A stretch of 64,000 nucleotides of DNA from Balanoglossus misakiensis (lineage: Eukaryota; Hemichordata): the NCBI GenBank assembly GCA_040954595.2, contig CM082593.2, positions 7,068,001 through 7,132,000 on the forward strand, in the 5' to 3' direction. This document shows, one piece after another, positions 48,436 through 64,000 of the stretch. Under the pieces are notes generated by a model. That model made no database searches. It was not told the origin of the DNA and saw only the letters and a list, made by a program, of their open reading frames with translations. The position numbers were made by a program, and so were the translations under genes. The number at the start of each line of letters is the position of its first letter. Position 1 is the first letter of the stretch.

Positions 48436-50676
48436 CTGTGTGAGAAAGGGGGAGAGAGAGAAGTCAGCTGACAATATGAACCCTGACCTCCTAGTAACCT
48501 ATGACCTATGAACTGTCCCATATTGATATGTGTATAAGAGCTTTATGACAGCAAAGCTTGCAGCATATTACTAATAAGGCACCATTAAAGCACCATCTTC
48601 CTACTCACTGTCGGCATGGTAGCAGCCAACGGTACCATAGCAACGGACAAACAGCGAAAGAAAATGGTGACCCTCCTCTGGAACTTGGTGGGCTCTACAG
48701 GTCGAAGGCTGTGGAGCTCAATCACCAACAAGTTGCTGACGCCCAACACGAGCGGCAGTATCCAATAGGGGTCTGGTAGTGTAAGATCCGGAAACCAAAT
48801 CCCTCCCTCTGAAGCCATACTCGGTACTAAAACACCTCTTTCTGCAAAGACAGATGAAACAGAGAATTAAATCAGTCAACAACCATACTAATCAGGTATC
48901 AAGATATGCTTACTTAGGGCCTGGCAATACCCAATGAAAATATGCTTTCCTAGTCTACTTTATATCCAGGACTGGCAGCCATATTGGATTTATTGCAAAA
49001 CAAAATCACAGGTTCATTATAATAATCAGCACTGTAGGTTATACATGTATTCCTAAAATGTCTGAGTACTGAATCTGGACAGGATTAAATACAAATTGGA
49101 TTCTAGTTTGGAATATGAGAAAAGAATGTGGAATGCATAGGTCAGGGAGAAAGAAAATGGCTCCTACCTTGTCCTAGTGTCCCAGGAAACGCCCCGGACA
49201 TGTTCCTAAGGGCAAACGACAGAAAGATCCACATCGGCAGCTGGACCCACAGCAGGAGGTCTCTTTTAAAAGGATGGCAATTTTCACGGATGTACAGATT
49301 TGTGATTGCTCTTCTCATCTGCGATGGTGATGGAAAAATATGTGCAGTACAATGCATTTTTAAATGAAATATTAGCTACTGTTGTAAACAAAATAATTAC
49401 TGTTTCACCCCCATCTGTGGAGATCTAAGTTTACCACAGAAAACAATTTATTTGGACCACACCATGGTGGTGACAGGGGGAACACAAGTAATGGTTTTGC
49501 TATTGTTTGTGAATTTCTATACTAATAAGATTGGACTGGTGATGAGGTAGGCTAGTGTTTGGTTGGCCCAAAGCTGACCCGACTTGAAACCTAGTTTTGA
49601 TCTGTACAGTACTATGTCACAAAAGAACTTGGTGTTCTTTACCTGGATCCTGAAAAATATATTGGCTCTTCTCTTGTTCCAGTTTTGATTTTTTCGCTTA
49701 TCTATCACATACTCTTTCAGCTTCATGGCGTAAGCCTTCATTTCTGGCTGCAAAAGTTCCAGCTTGGCGATGATGTAATGCTGATAGACAGCGAAGGGAA
49801 ATGTCACCATGCCCCTCAGGGCGACCGTGGTCAAGACTATACTCGCCCACCAGGGGAGCTGTGTGATGTCGTGTCCTGTCTCTAGCACTTGCTGCGCAAA
49901 TGCAATGGGAGGCGAGTCCTTGTTGAAGAGGGTTTCGTACAAACTCTGTTTTGATGCATCGGTGGAGTTTGGGTGGCTCGGAGCATGCACGGATACTGCT
50001 GGTCGCGTTCCCGCAAGGCTGTGACAGTACCATGGCTTGCTGTTTACAAAAACCTGCGAATGGGAATGTACTATATTGTGAATAAAACTGTGGAGGTGGG
50101 GTCACTTTGCATATTTCTAAAGTACAGGAGAGCAAAATAAAAAAGTAAATAATTGTCTCAAATTTGAAATTCAAAATGACTAACAATTTCTGTGTTAACT
50201 CCAATGAGTTATAAATGTCTCAAATTTGATTTTTTAATTGTTCTGAAAAATGAATAATGGACAATATGAATTACTTGGCAATGTCAATTTTGGCAGAGCC
50301 ACAAGACGAAACTGTAGCACATACATGTAAGTGTAAATGTAGTTCGTTCTCGTGTGTCGATGGAAAATGTGATGACCACAGGTGGCCTACGTTCTGTTCG
50401 TGCAAGTTTGGCGATATGTGTCATTTGCTTGTGCGGTGGTCATGCCCGCAGTCATTATCACATTTTTGGGTATGCACGCCTTTCAATGGGGAAAAAGCTA
50501 AAAAAAACTGGACATGTCAACCAGGTCAAATTGTAACCGAGCATGTGAATTGAGTCATACCGTAACAGTCGCGCCCAAACTATCATAGACACGTTCATGC
50601 CCTCGAGACTGATGAGGTAAAACAGTCTACTCACCCTTGGTGATCGAACAGTCGTGACAGCCACCCTTGCAAGCAT
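48247..50676 (-). CDS. COX18: COX18, cytochrome c oxidase assembly insertase, five exons
   Basis: Exons 50635-50676, 49643-50053, 49168-49318, 48609-48841 and 48247-48435 (- strand) join in phase to 341 residues, close to the usual length of about 330. COX18 is a YidC/Oxa1-family protein of the mitochondrial inner membrane that inserts and exports the C-terminal part of COX2. Visible: a basic, Ser/Thr-rich transit peptide (MLARVAVTTVRSPR...); the first membrane helix at WWASIVLTTVALRGMVTFP (82-100); YQHYIIAKLELLQPEMK; RENCHPFKRDLLLWVQLPMW (162-181); GGIWFPDLTLPDPYWILP; and the C-terminal CRIPKTPNESETPYKDM. The start is the first ATG after an in-frame TGA. It is convergent with the K2P gene and may be head-to-head with the unidentified + strand gene ending at 56185. 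Confidence 0.96.
48609..48841 (-). CDS. COX18: COX18 exon 4
   Basis: Acceptor CTTTGCAG, donor CCGACA/GTGAGT. It encodes GGIWFPDLT, the third membrane helix and VAMVPLAATMPT. Confidence 0.95.
49168..49318 (-). CDS. COX18: COX18 exon 3
   Basis: Acceptor CATCGCAG/ATG, donor CAAG/GTAGGA (phase 1). It encodes the highly conserved ENCHPFK...LPMWIF region. Confidence 0.95.
49643..50053 (-). CDS. COX18: COX18 exon 2
   Basis: Acceptor ATTCGCAG/GTT, donor ATCCAG/GTAAAG. It encodes residues 15-151, with the first transmembrane helix and the following matrix loop. Confidence 0.95.
50635..50676 (-). CDS. COX18: COX18 exon 1 (transit peptide start)
   Basis: Fourteen codons ending AAGG/GTGAGT, phase 0. 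This exon is too short to notice without the downstream gene. Confidence 0.9.
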
Positions 50677-50723
50677 GTTTTCTGGTCCACTACACCAGAA
50701 TGGTAAAACTGAGAAAGATCACG

Positions 50724-50752
50724 TTAGGTTTCGATGGAGGCAGCCATTTTGG
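50724..50752 (-). promoter_or_regulatory. COX18 upstream: YY1-like site overlapping a seven-codon uORF
   Basis: On the - strand CCAAAATGGCTGCC matches the YY1 motif, common at promoters of nuclear genes for mitochondrial proteins. Its ATG opens a seven-codon frame (MAASIET, stop at 50724-50726) ending 47 bp before the COX18 start. Whether it is in the mRNA depends on the start site, which the sequence does not show. Confidence 0.45.
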
Positions 50753-53610
50753 AAGCATCTGACCTGATTTGACCTGTCGGGCCTGACAAGAACAAGAGGT
50801 CTGCCGCTGGGGGCGCACAGTACAATTGGACCAGGCATGTGTTTCGCTATTGACAGAATGACGTGTATTTTATGTTGAGTGCAGGCAATGACAATCGCGA
50901 CTACCACAGCCAGTATTAAGTACGTGTAGTGTTAATTCTTTAAATGCTGTCAAGCCACAAACAGAAAACATGACAGCGACCATAGCCCATCAGACGTATT
51001 AAAGACTTGTGAAAAAGCAACTTTTACAATTACCATTTATTTAAAGTTTTCAATTTCTAATGCTCTATGATTCCCCGTCTGTTTAAAATGTATATGGAAG
51101 AATAGATGTAATAATAGTATATAATTCAAGGTTCTATAGTTACATAAAGACACATTGAACGTTGCATAAAGCCTGTGGTTATATGCGAGTATGTCAATTT
51201 TTCATTAATTCGATATTAGTTTTTCTCCATTTTACAATAAATTATTCAGTAAATTGACTTCTTTTCTATCCATAAAAAAGAAACCAGACATTGATAAGAA
51301 AAGGCCAAATTATCATTTCTCTTATACATTTTTATTTGACATGAATATGAGGGTCATTCTCCTAACGAAATCGTGCGAAGTGGTGATAGTTAGGTGCATG
51401 GAAAAGTCTTTGATAGAAGATTACATAATTATTATATTGTCAAGAACAGACAAATTAATGCCATTCATAATTGCAATTTCCCGTTTCAACCGAGGCTTCA
51501 GAGCAGAAGTGACACGATAGGCTAGCTTTCCAAATAATTTGAAGCAAGCGGGAATTGGGACAAAGTTATATTTCATCCGTTTATCCCCAAACATAAATCA
51601 CTCTGATAGAATTCTGAAAAAGTGAATGCAATGAAAATATTATCGTCTGACTATGGGATTATCTGCTCGTGAGCAAAGACATCGTTAGACCACTACACAA
51701 TCAGCCGTCTGAATTCTGTATATGTAATTTCATATTAAGGGCGACGATAAACATGATTACCGTCCATTTTCAAATTACCTTGCCTGGGGCAATTTAATCT
51801 GGTCCGTATTCTGTCAAATTTGCTTGGGATTTGCAATAAAATACTGTCACCAATAATTAGACGACATTTATTTGATATTTCTCCCCCATCAGATCTTGAA
51901 TACATCCAGATATTAAATGCACATCCATAAAACTAATCCGATGTTTTTATTCAACGACAATTTGATGCACTCTCGTGAAACCGTCTGTCAGTAATGTAAC
52001 TGTGTATACCTCAATATCTGTTTTATTTGGTTAAATATTTCTCCCATATAGGTTTTTATTATAAATGGGTCATTTTAACAGTATTTTGTACTGATGCTCT
52101 CTTTTTTGGAACATATATGTTTTTTTTGAAATCCTTTCAAACACAAATAGCATGCATGATGCACCCGAATGCACACACCGACAGTGTATTTTGTGCGATT
52201 CTTTCTCGAATTGGATAAAAGATCGAAATGTACAGAAATATATTATTATAGTGAACTTGAAGTCACCTGAATATGAATAAAACAAAACTACTGTCATCTT
52301 CAAAATGTCAAACTCATCGAAGCAAATAACACGCGTTGATGTTTAAAACCTAAACTGGCCACAGAAGAACTCAAGCTCCACGCTCCACCGCCTCGAAGAT
52401 GAAGCAAGTTCTGAACTCTCCGCTTTCGAGTGTCTGCCTCGAAGAAAGACCTGTCACTGAGCATGTGTAGTGTGCCTCCTCCACTGAGCATGTGCAAAGA
52501 GTTTCCCCTCCACTGAGCATGTGCGCGAAACATGACAGCCAGGTAATGAAACGTTTACAAAAAGCAAGAAATATCAATCAACTTCGCCGTCCCATTTTCA
52601 AAATTGATGTCTTTTTTTATACAGCAAGATAAATGTCAAACAGGAAGAATGATTGCGATGTTTTTTTTACTGGCATTTAAAACGACCCAACCAGGTACCT
52701 GTTCAAAGCCTTGTTTCAGTCATGTGCCCGTCTCCATGGAGATAACATGATTTTCCAATTCTCCCAACAGCATCTTTTCCTATAAATCACCAGTACATCT
52801 CCAATTACCGCAAAATCAAATTCATAGTTCAAAAAAAAAAAATCCACATCTTCATTCAAATTTAGTAAAAATGGAAATATTTTGAAAGTTTATTGTGGAT
52901 GTGTTGATGGCAATATATTGATGACGTGTAGTTAGTTGGTGACGTGAATGGAAATTTAATCGCATTTTGAGAACAGAAATTCATTATATTTTACTACACC
53001 TATATGACAAAATCTGACGCACTTGTCATCAATTTGATAGTGTTGTTCTCAATATTCTCGGAATTTATTGCTTTTCAATTCTCTTAATGGTCACACACAT
53101 CAGTGACTAGACTAACATTCTAAGGGGAGAACCATTTGACATCTTGGAGGGGGGGATTTGGGTATGTCAGCAAAGTTTTTCTCTTGATTGCCAGTCCACC
53201 TTTTTTTCAAGGCACTGTAGAAGCAAATTGTTTCCCCTCCACACCACTTGCCAAAATCCTCTATCCACCCCCTCCAGAAATCAAACGGTCCTCCCCTAAG
53301 TTAGGGTTACATTCAACACCTGGGGGGGGGGGGCTGCTCAAGGACCATGTTGGAAACTCATTCAGCCAAGTTTTGAACTGAACTGACTCAGGAACTTTGC
53401 CGATTATCAGCACGAGTTATTCGTCAAGAAGAGAAAAAAAACTTTCACACAAAATGCCCTGGGAGGATTTCCGCAATAAATGTCAACAAGTCACGCAGTT
53501 CGTGTGTGCATGTTGAATGCAGGAAAAGCATTAACCTCAAACTGAGGCCAGGTTGTAAATGTTCAATATACAATGTATAAAAGTGCAATGTCGTGGTGTC
53601 CTCAACCTGT
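50753..53610. other. No gene recognised
   Basis: CpG reappears near the COX18 promoter. Three copies of CACTGAGCATGTG lie at 52455, 52482 and 52511 (27-29 bp apart), the last followed by ATGACAGCCAG/GTAATG, a possible start codon and donor. G/C-rich homopolymer runs near 53148 and 53322 are reminiscent of, but not clearly part of, the 0.8 kb transposon family. Confidence 0.45.
52455..52523 (+). repeat. Short tandem repeat, three units of 27-29 bp
   Basis: CACTGAGCATGTG is exact in all three units, with loosely similar C/T-rich spacers. Confidence 0.6.
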
Positions 53611-53742
53611 TTAAAGGTATACAGTCACCTATGGAAAATTAGCAATAGTTACCATGGCAAATTGAGATCTAGCCAATCACAGATTTTCAAGAGCGCCACC
53701 ATATGTTCTTTAGCCATATATGGGCGTATGTAAATTGGAGGT
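53611..53742 (+). mobile_element. Truncated TTAA-ended MITE
   Basis: The left end TTAAAGGTATACAGTCACCT is the same 20-mer found inverted at 24479-24498. The right side carries TGGGCGTATGTAAATTGGAG as at 24471, but then diverges, so the last 17 bp of the right terminus are missing. It contains a CCATATATGG motif. Confidence 0.55.
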
Positions 53743-56019
53743 CGAACAAATTGTTCAGTTTGCAGAAGAGTCTGGTTTACAGAGGTTCTTGTAATACGGG
53801 TTCAGTATAGACGTGTCCAGATAAGATAGGGTTCAGTTTAGACAGGTTTTACTGTACAAGACTATGGGGGTGACAGAGGGGTTGAAAAAACCAAGACGAC
53901 ACACAGATTATTTAAAGAGAAGTTTATATTTGGAACACTGAAAAGTTTACAATAGCAATAAGAATTGTTTTAAAATGGTAAATGGCTTCCCCAAACATTT
54001 TTTTTATTTCTCAGGGAAATAAGAGTACTTCTTTGACCCCAAACACAAGTATAAAATGTACACACTTATATTTTTAAGCTTCTGGTACGGGTTACAGGAT
54101 CTCACACTCTATTCTCGGATTAATTTTCCCCCTGATTCACTGTTCGATCTAAATATCCCCCGTTTCATTGAATTTTTTCCTCCCCCAACCCTCGTTTGAT
54201 TGTTACAATGCAATATCCCTGCCTCGGTTCGGGCAAGCATTTGAATATATTTACAAGTAAACCCTGCCCCCTTTCTCTTTACACCCCCTGCGTCCTGCTG
54301 CAACTTGGAGTAATCCCCCTGCATCTCGGCGCGACCGGGCTAGTCCACGTCGCAGAAAGCAGGGGTGGAAAGCAAAGGGAAGTCGGGGGGAAAAATGTAC
54401 ACGAAAAGCTGTTACTGTTTAACATTCCACAGGTGAACCACCAAGATATAAGCTATAAAGACTGGCATCAAGAACAGACTAATTTTTAATTTTATTTGCC
54501 GGGAACACCAAGATATTTTTTGAAAGCCAATTTTTGTTATAGGTGTAAGAGAATGCGAAGTATAGGTGAATGACTTAGAATCTATTTAGAATTCATTATG
54601 GCGGGCACACATACCACACATGAACTGCTTCATCGCCCGACACCCTCAAACGAGCCCTCTGCCCCCTCCCCTTTTAGTCATTATCGTGCTTGAAGAATTT
54701 AAAGGGGTATGTCCCTCGCCGCAAATAGCCACTGCTAGACCAACTGGCAAATTTGGGTGGGGGGTCAATCCGAACAGGCTGCATATGTGACGCCGAATTT
54801 GTCTGGAGAAGCGAATTCAAGACATCAAACGCACGAAGTCCAGAAAACGCAGACATACCTGCTTGGTGGGACGTATACATTTGAACTTCACAAATGTAAC
54901 TCTGGACTCAGTTCAGAAATGTAAATATGCGCAATGAGATAAGTACTTCAGAATAATTTAACAGAGAGAGGAGTGGGGGGGGGGTATCAGAAAGCACCCC
55001 CAACTCTTTTGTTGACCATTAATCTTCTTCTAACTTTTATTTCATAGTTCCGAAATATCTTACTGTGTGGGCTACAATCAGCTGAAGTCCACTCAGCTGA
55101 AGTTGCCAGTGGCAACAGAGGAGGGCGAAAGAGGAGGAGGATGAAGCAGAACGGTGTTGTTGCTATGCTAACCGCCATTGTACACATCATCAATGACTTT
55201 CCAACCACATCTACAAAATTGCAAATACCAAGTAGGAAAAATGTTACCATAGTAAGAATAAAAAAAGGAAACGCCTTCATGATTTTTTTTTAAAAACCCT
55301 ACTGATTTTTTTTTTCATTGCTATTTTTTTTTCAGTGCCATGTGGATTGCCTGAGAGTCATTTTCTCTAGATATTTTCCCGCCTGGTCCTAGTTTTCTTG
55401 AGCCAGATGAAGTTCTGGATAGTCGTTATTTCTGCAATGCATATTTGTTTTTAAATTATGCTTGTTCAAGAAGTCTCATGCATAACAGAGGTAAGTTCAA
55501 GCAAAGTTTCTAAACTTGGCCGTTATCTGGATCTCGGAACAAGCTATGTAATAAATATATCAGCCTATAAAAACTGTTTGACAGTTTCGAGCCATGCACT
55601 AAAAACGAGAGATTGATTTTTCAAGGGGTTAAAATTGCACCTCTTTATTTTGTTCACATTAATAGTATGTCTAAAGAACTAGTTTCCTTTGGCCAATTTT
55701 GACTTTGAAGACATTTTAAACAGACAAATGGCCAGGGGGGATAGCAGTGGATGTGGAAATCACCTGTTGACAGTAATTCCCCACAATATTCCCCACATAT
55801 GGGGAAACAGGGCGAGAGGGTTCGGAAAATGACAGTGGTATACATTTCTGACAATGCAGTAACATAAACAATCACAGATACTGCAGAATAAATAGGAAAT
55901 GTAATTTTTCGATTTTGCAAACTTCAAGAGACGCGCCCGCACTGTCATGTCTGCCCCTGGCCTGGCTTGTCCGAAAATCCCCACATAAGTAGACACCGTT
56001 GTTTTGTTTTTTCTTTTAG
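53743..56019. other. No gene recognised upstream of the orphan exon
   Basis: An X-box match GTTGCC-AGT-GGCAAC lies at 55102-55116. Two short - strand frames (54674-54880, 54987-55280) have protein-like stretches but no recognised domain and no supporting splice structure. Earlier exons of the + strand gene ending at 56185 should lie in this stretch or further left, but I could not identify them. Confidence 0.4.
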
Positions 56020-56185
56020 GTGGGACCATTCAAAAGAAGACCTCTGTACCACAGCTGGTACTTCTAGTGTGACGAAGGAGCCATTTCGTGCACCAGCAAG
56101 TCTAAGCCAGCCACTCACAAAATTCACCACAAAAGACTTTTTTCAAAAGAACAACAATCCGTACAGCTCGCAAGAAAAGTACTAG
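56020..56185 (+). CDS. Orphan terminal coding exon of an unidentified gene
   Basis: An excellent pyrimidine tract and acceptor (GTTTTGTTTTTTCTTTTAG) precedes an open frame that, entered in phase 2, encodes about 55 residues to a TAG at 56183. AATAAA follows 101 bp later. The peptide is polar, rich in Ser, Thr, Lys and Pro, with KEPFRAPASLSQPLTKFTTK and a C-terminus NNNPYSSQEKY. It resembles no family I can name; the short Pro/Lys/aromatic style is reminiscent of small microtubule-associated ciliary proteins, which is a weak impression only. An ATG-containing candidate exon end in the right phase is at 52532-52542. The gene is convergent with calcineurin A. Confidence 0.5.
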
Positions 56186-56286
56186 CCACCAAACTGCTTA
56201 CGGCTTTCAAAATCAAAATGAAATGAATTTCTTTATATATAATATAAAAAAAAAAAAACACGACACTGACATGTATAAACATTTGC

Positions 56287-56292
56287 AATAAA
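56287..56292 (+). terminator. Candidate poly(A) signal of the orphan exon
   Basis: AATAAA, 101 bp after the stop at 56185, at the expected distance for a short 3' untranslated region. Confidence 0.5.
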
Positions 56293-56294
56293 CG

Positions 56295-56789
56295 GTGTTA
56301 CTTATATCATTCATTTTTCACAACATGCCCATTGCCAGTGTATATTATTATTTTGCCATCCCTGAAAAATTTGAGCTCTTTTTCTCAATTTCTGATAAGG
56401 AGACTATCTACTTTATAATTGGGTCATCATGTGGTGCATCAAAATCAAATGTATCATTTCTTATCATAACACCAATAAAGTCACAAGAATTTCAACGTCT
56501 CAAAAAAAGGGTTTACAAAACCGTGTCATACTGCAAAAACCAAGAGTCGGTATTCTCCTCATGGGAAGAAAAAATTTCCATCAGTAGTGTAGTAGCTTGC
56601 CCATGTGCAAAACTTGAGAAAAAATGCGAGTATCACTTTACTGAACAGAATCCTATTTTCAAATGTAGGTGTTTGGCAACTTTCTCTTTTTGCATACATC
56701 AATCTGTTGTTGCCGAGGGCAACTCACTTAAACAGTTGTTTTTATGTCTCTGTGATTATGTATATTTTGGACTTGACTGCCAGACTTAA
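56295..56789 (+). other. Unexplained 164-codon frame, cysteine-rich C-terminal half
   Basis: Notably long for AT-rich sequence. The frame begins at GTG; the first ATG is near 56325. It encodes a Phe/Ser-rich N-terminal half and a cysteine-rich C-terminal half (for example ACPCAKLEKKCEYHF and CLCDYVYFGLDC). It contains an X-box match at 56709-56723. It starts just after the poly(A) signal of the preceding exon and lies in the 3' flank of calcineurin A on the opposite strand. No homologue or splice structure is recognised. Confidence 0.22.
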
Positions 56790-57385
56790 CCTGTAGCAAA
56801 ATGCACTTTTGGACTTGTTGCAGCGGTAATATTGTAACATGGTTGTGACTGTATCACACCAGACTTGCTATGCCACACGGCTCGGGTACAGCACTGGATT
56901 TTGGCGACCCTTACACAGAGGCAAGATTTTGGTTCCCTAACACAGAATATTTTAAATCGGACCAAAATATTTTCAAGTTTTAAGGCAAAAAATGTTTTAA
57001 AAAGACTACTACACAACATGGAAGCAAATAAGCAATTACAGCACTTGGCATTATGTCCTAAAGATCAAAATGACTTAAAAACATAGGATAATTTGCGATA
57101 TAATTATGATTGCATACAGCTTTACCACTAAGTGTTATTGTGTGGAAATTGTCACATTTTCATGGCATCGTTTTAACTTTCAGCATCTAATTGAGTTGCA
57201 TTCCAGTAACTTCTGTCTGTTGACCCCTTAGTTTTTCTTTCCTTAATTCTGTAGTTTTATTTTCCTAAGACGAAAGCAACAATTCTACAAATGCCGATGG
57301 AAATTTAGTCCTTTTCTCAAGGTGATATACACAAGGAAAAGTACACGCTTCTGAAGACTTATCTTTGGCAATCTGTGTAAAATTC

Positions 57386-57572
57386 CACCAATGAATGAGG
57401 TTCAACATTCAGACAACACCTCTGATTGGCTACCTAATTCAAAAATTCGACCAATGAGGCGCAGTTTTCTTTATGCAACACCGGTGATTGGCTACCTAAT
57501 TTAAAAATTCAACCAATGAGGCGCCGTTTTGTTCAGACAACACCACGTGATTGGCTACCTAATTTTTTTCAG
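57386..57572 (+). repeat. Tandem 62-63 bp array with paired CCAAT boxes
   Basis: Three units, each ACCAATGA...ATTGGCTACCTAATT. CCAAT occurs at 57388, 57451 and 57513 and inverted ATTGG at 57425, 57487 and 57550, so each unit contains a CCAAT and an inverted CCAAT 37 bp apart. The spacers share CAGACAACACC or CAACACC. Six CCAAT boxes in 167 bp make this a candidate NF-Y-bound regulatory array. It sits about 0.8 kb past the calcineurin A stop, possibly in its 3' untranslated region. Confidence 0.8.
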
Positions 57573-58375
57573 TCAAGAGCCTGGCAAATAATCGCTGGAG
57601 ACCACGGCATGTTTTTTTTTTCTGTTACAAGAGATGTCAATCCACATGGACACAGTGACAAGATAGAAAAAATTGGCTTCAGTAGCTAGTAGGACTCCTT
57701 AAAATCTATTTTTGAAGTTTTTTTCTCTTTGTAAGATTTGAATTATGGAACTTTTAAGTGTTTAAATCTTCTTTCACAAGACTCAAAGTGTAATAGTTAA
57801 AATGGGAAAAAATGTCAATGATGCACTGATTTATAATTTTTTTTTTTCTCCACAAAGGCCAAGAAAAGTGGATTGCAGGCATGTAGTCGATCGATCGATT
57901 CTCTCAGCAATGTTTTTTGGCTGTAGAAGTGTGATAACCCACTGAACTCCCCTCCAACGCTTCATGCAGACCCCTTCATTTTAAAAACTCACAGAAACAT
58001 AAAGTACATGTAGAAAGTTTCCCTGCCCAGTACGTAATGAATGAATGAATACACAAAAAATGTCTGAAAAAAAAGAAAGTGATATGCACAAATCACAATT
58101 TCTTGATTATTTAAAACGATTCTTTATAAAGCTGACAAGATAACTCGAGGCTGACACCAATTGACCCGTCCCCCTCACCTACCCTGACAAAGTGCATTAC
58201 CCTTCCCGCAGATAACCCACCCTGTGCCCCTAAATAACACAAAGATGAATGCACTACTCCCCCTTTCCCCAGAAAAAAATACACTTATTTAAACATGATG
58301 ACAAGGCAACGGATTTGCATGAAGTGTTACAGTGAGTGACAGTATGGTCCAATGAAAAAGCACCGTCCAAGACTG
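57573..58375 (-). other. Calcineurin A 3' flank / probable 3' untranslated region
   Basis: A - strand AATAAA nearest downstream is at 57256-57261, about 1.1 kb past the stop, which would place this stretch and the CCAAT array in the 3' untranslated region. This is uncertain. A short (TGAA)n run is near 58036. Confidence 0.35.
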
Positions 58376-63961
<5,586 letters not shown>

Positions 63962-64000
63962 CTGAAACATCAAATGTTATAAAAATTGAGATTACAACGA
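63962..64000 (-). other. Start of the next upstream calcineurin A intron
   Basis: Intron sequence up to the window edge, ending with acceptor ATGTTTCAG on the - strand. The preceding exon should end one base into a Val codon. Confidence 0.8.

Noticed and set aside
50600-50625. CTGATGAG, the conserved core of hammerhead ribozymes
   Set aside because: The required GAAA segment and stems are missing, and the site lies in COX18 intron 1.
53322-53345. G-run preceded by ACATTCAACACCTGG, similar to the transposon terminus
   Set aside because: Homopolymeric G/C inflates the similarity and no second terminus can be placed.
54674-55280. Two - strand frames with protein-like segments
   Set aside because: No recognised domain, no consistent splice sites, and they lie where the + strand orphan gene would need its earlier exons.

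Overview
This is animal genomic DNA. The evidence is multi-exon genes with GT-AG introns, large non-coding stretches, many simple repeats, small inverted-repeat (MITE-like) elements, and protein-level matches to metazoan families. Nothing bacterial or phage-like is visible. The organism is most likely a marine invertebrate, possibly a deuterostome (hemichordate, lancelet or echinoderm grade), but the sequence alone does not settle this.

Three genes can be reconstructed with splice sites that agree in phase. (1) A two-pore-domain (K2P) potassium channel lies on the + strand with three coding exons (33910-39624, 704 residues). (2) COX18, the mitochondrial inner-membrane insertase for cytochrome c oxidase subunit 2, lies on the - strand with five exons (50676 down to 48247, 341 residues), convergent with the K2P gene. 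(3) The 3' part of calcineurin A (PPP3C, catalytic subunit) lies on the - strand with four exons (63961 down to 58376); its phosphatase domain is off the right edge. A fourth gene is suggested only by an orphan terminal exon on the + strand (56020-56185) followed by AATAAA at 56287; it would be convergent with calcineurin A.

Layout. 1-33.8 kb: no recognisable gene. It holds two copies of an 0.8 kb inverted-repeat element (873-1705, 8268-9070), microsatellites, several exon-like segments with good splice signals, a few coding-like short frames, and an unusual number of perfect TGACGTCA and RFX X-box-like palindromes. 33.8-39.6 kb: K2P gene. 39.6-48.1 kb: gene-free, with a clean 164-bp MITE flanked by a 10-bp direct repeat (40078-40241) and a long hairpin (47338-47523). 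48.2-50.75 kb: COX18 with a possible uORF overlapping a YY1-like site. 50.8-58.3 kb: orphan exon, an unexplained 164-codon frame, and a 62-63 bp tandem array of paired CCAAT boxes. 58.4-64 kb: calcineurin A 3' end, with a 4.4 kb intron carrying five perfect CArG boxes.

CpG is plentiful from 1 to about 47.5 kb, including the K2P exons, but very sparse in and around COX18 and in calcineurin A introns. This is what mosaic gene-body methylation of housekeeping genes in invertebrates would leave behind. I did not find a clearly new biological system. The best leads are the CCAAT array, the CArG cluster, the K2P channel with long inserted cytosolic regions, the palindrome enrichment and the orphan + strand gene.
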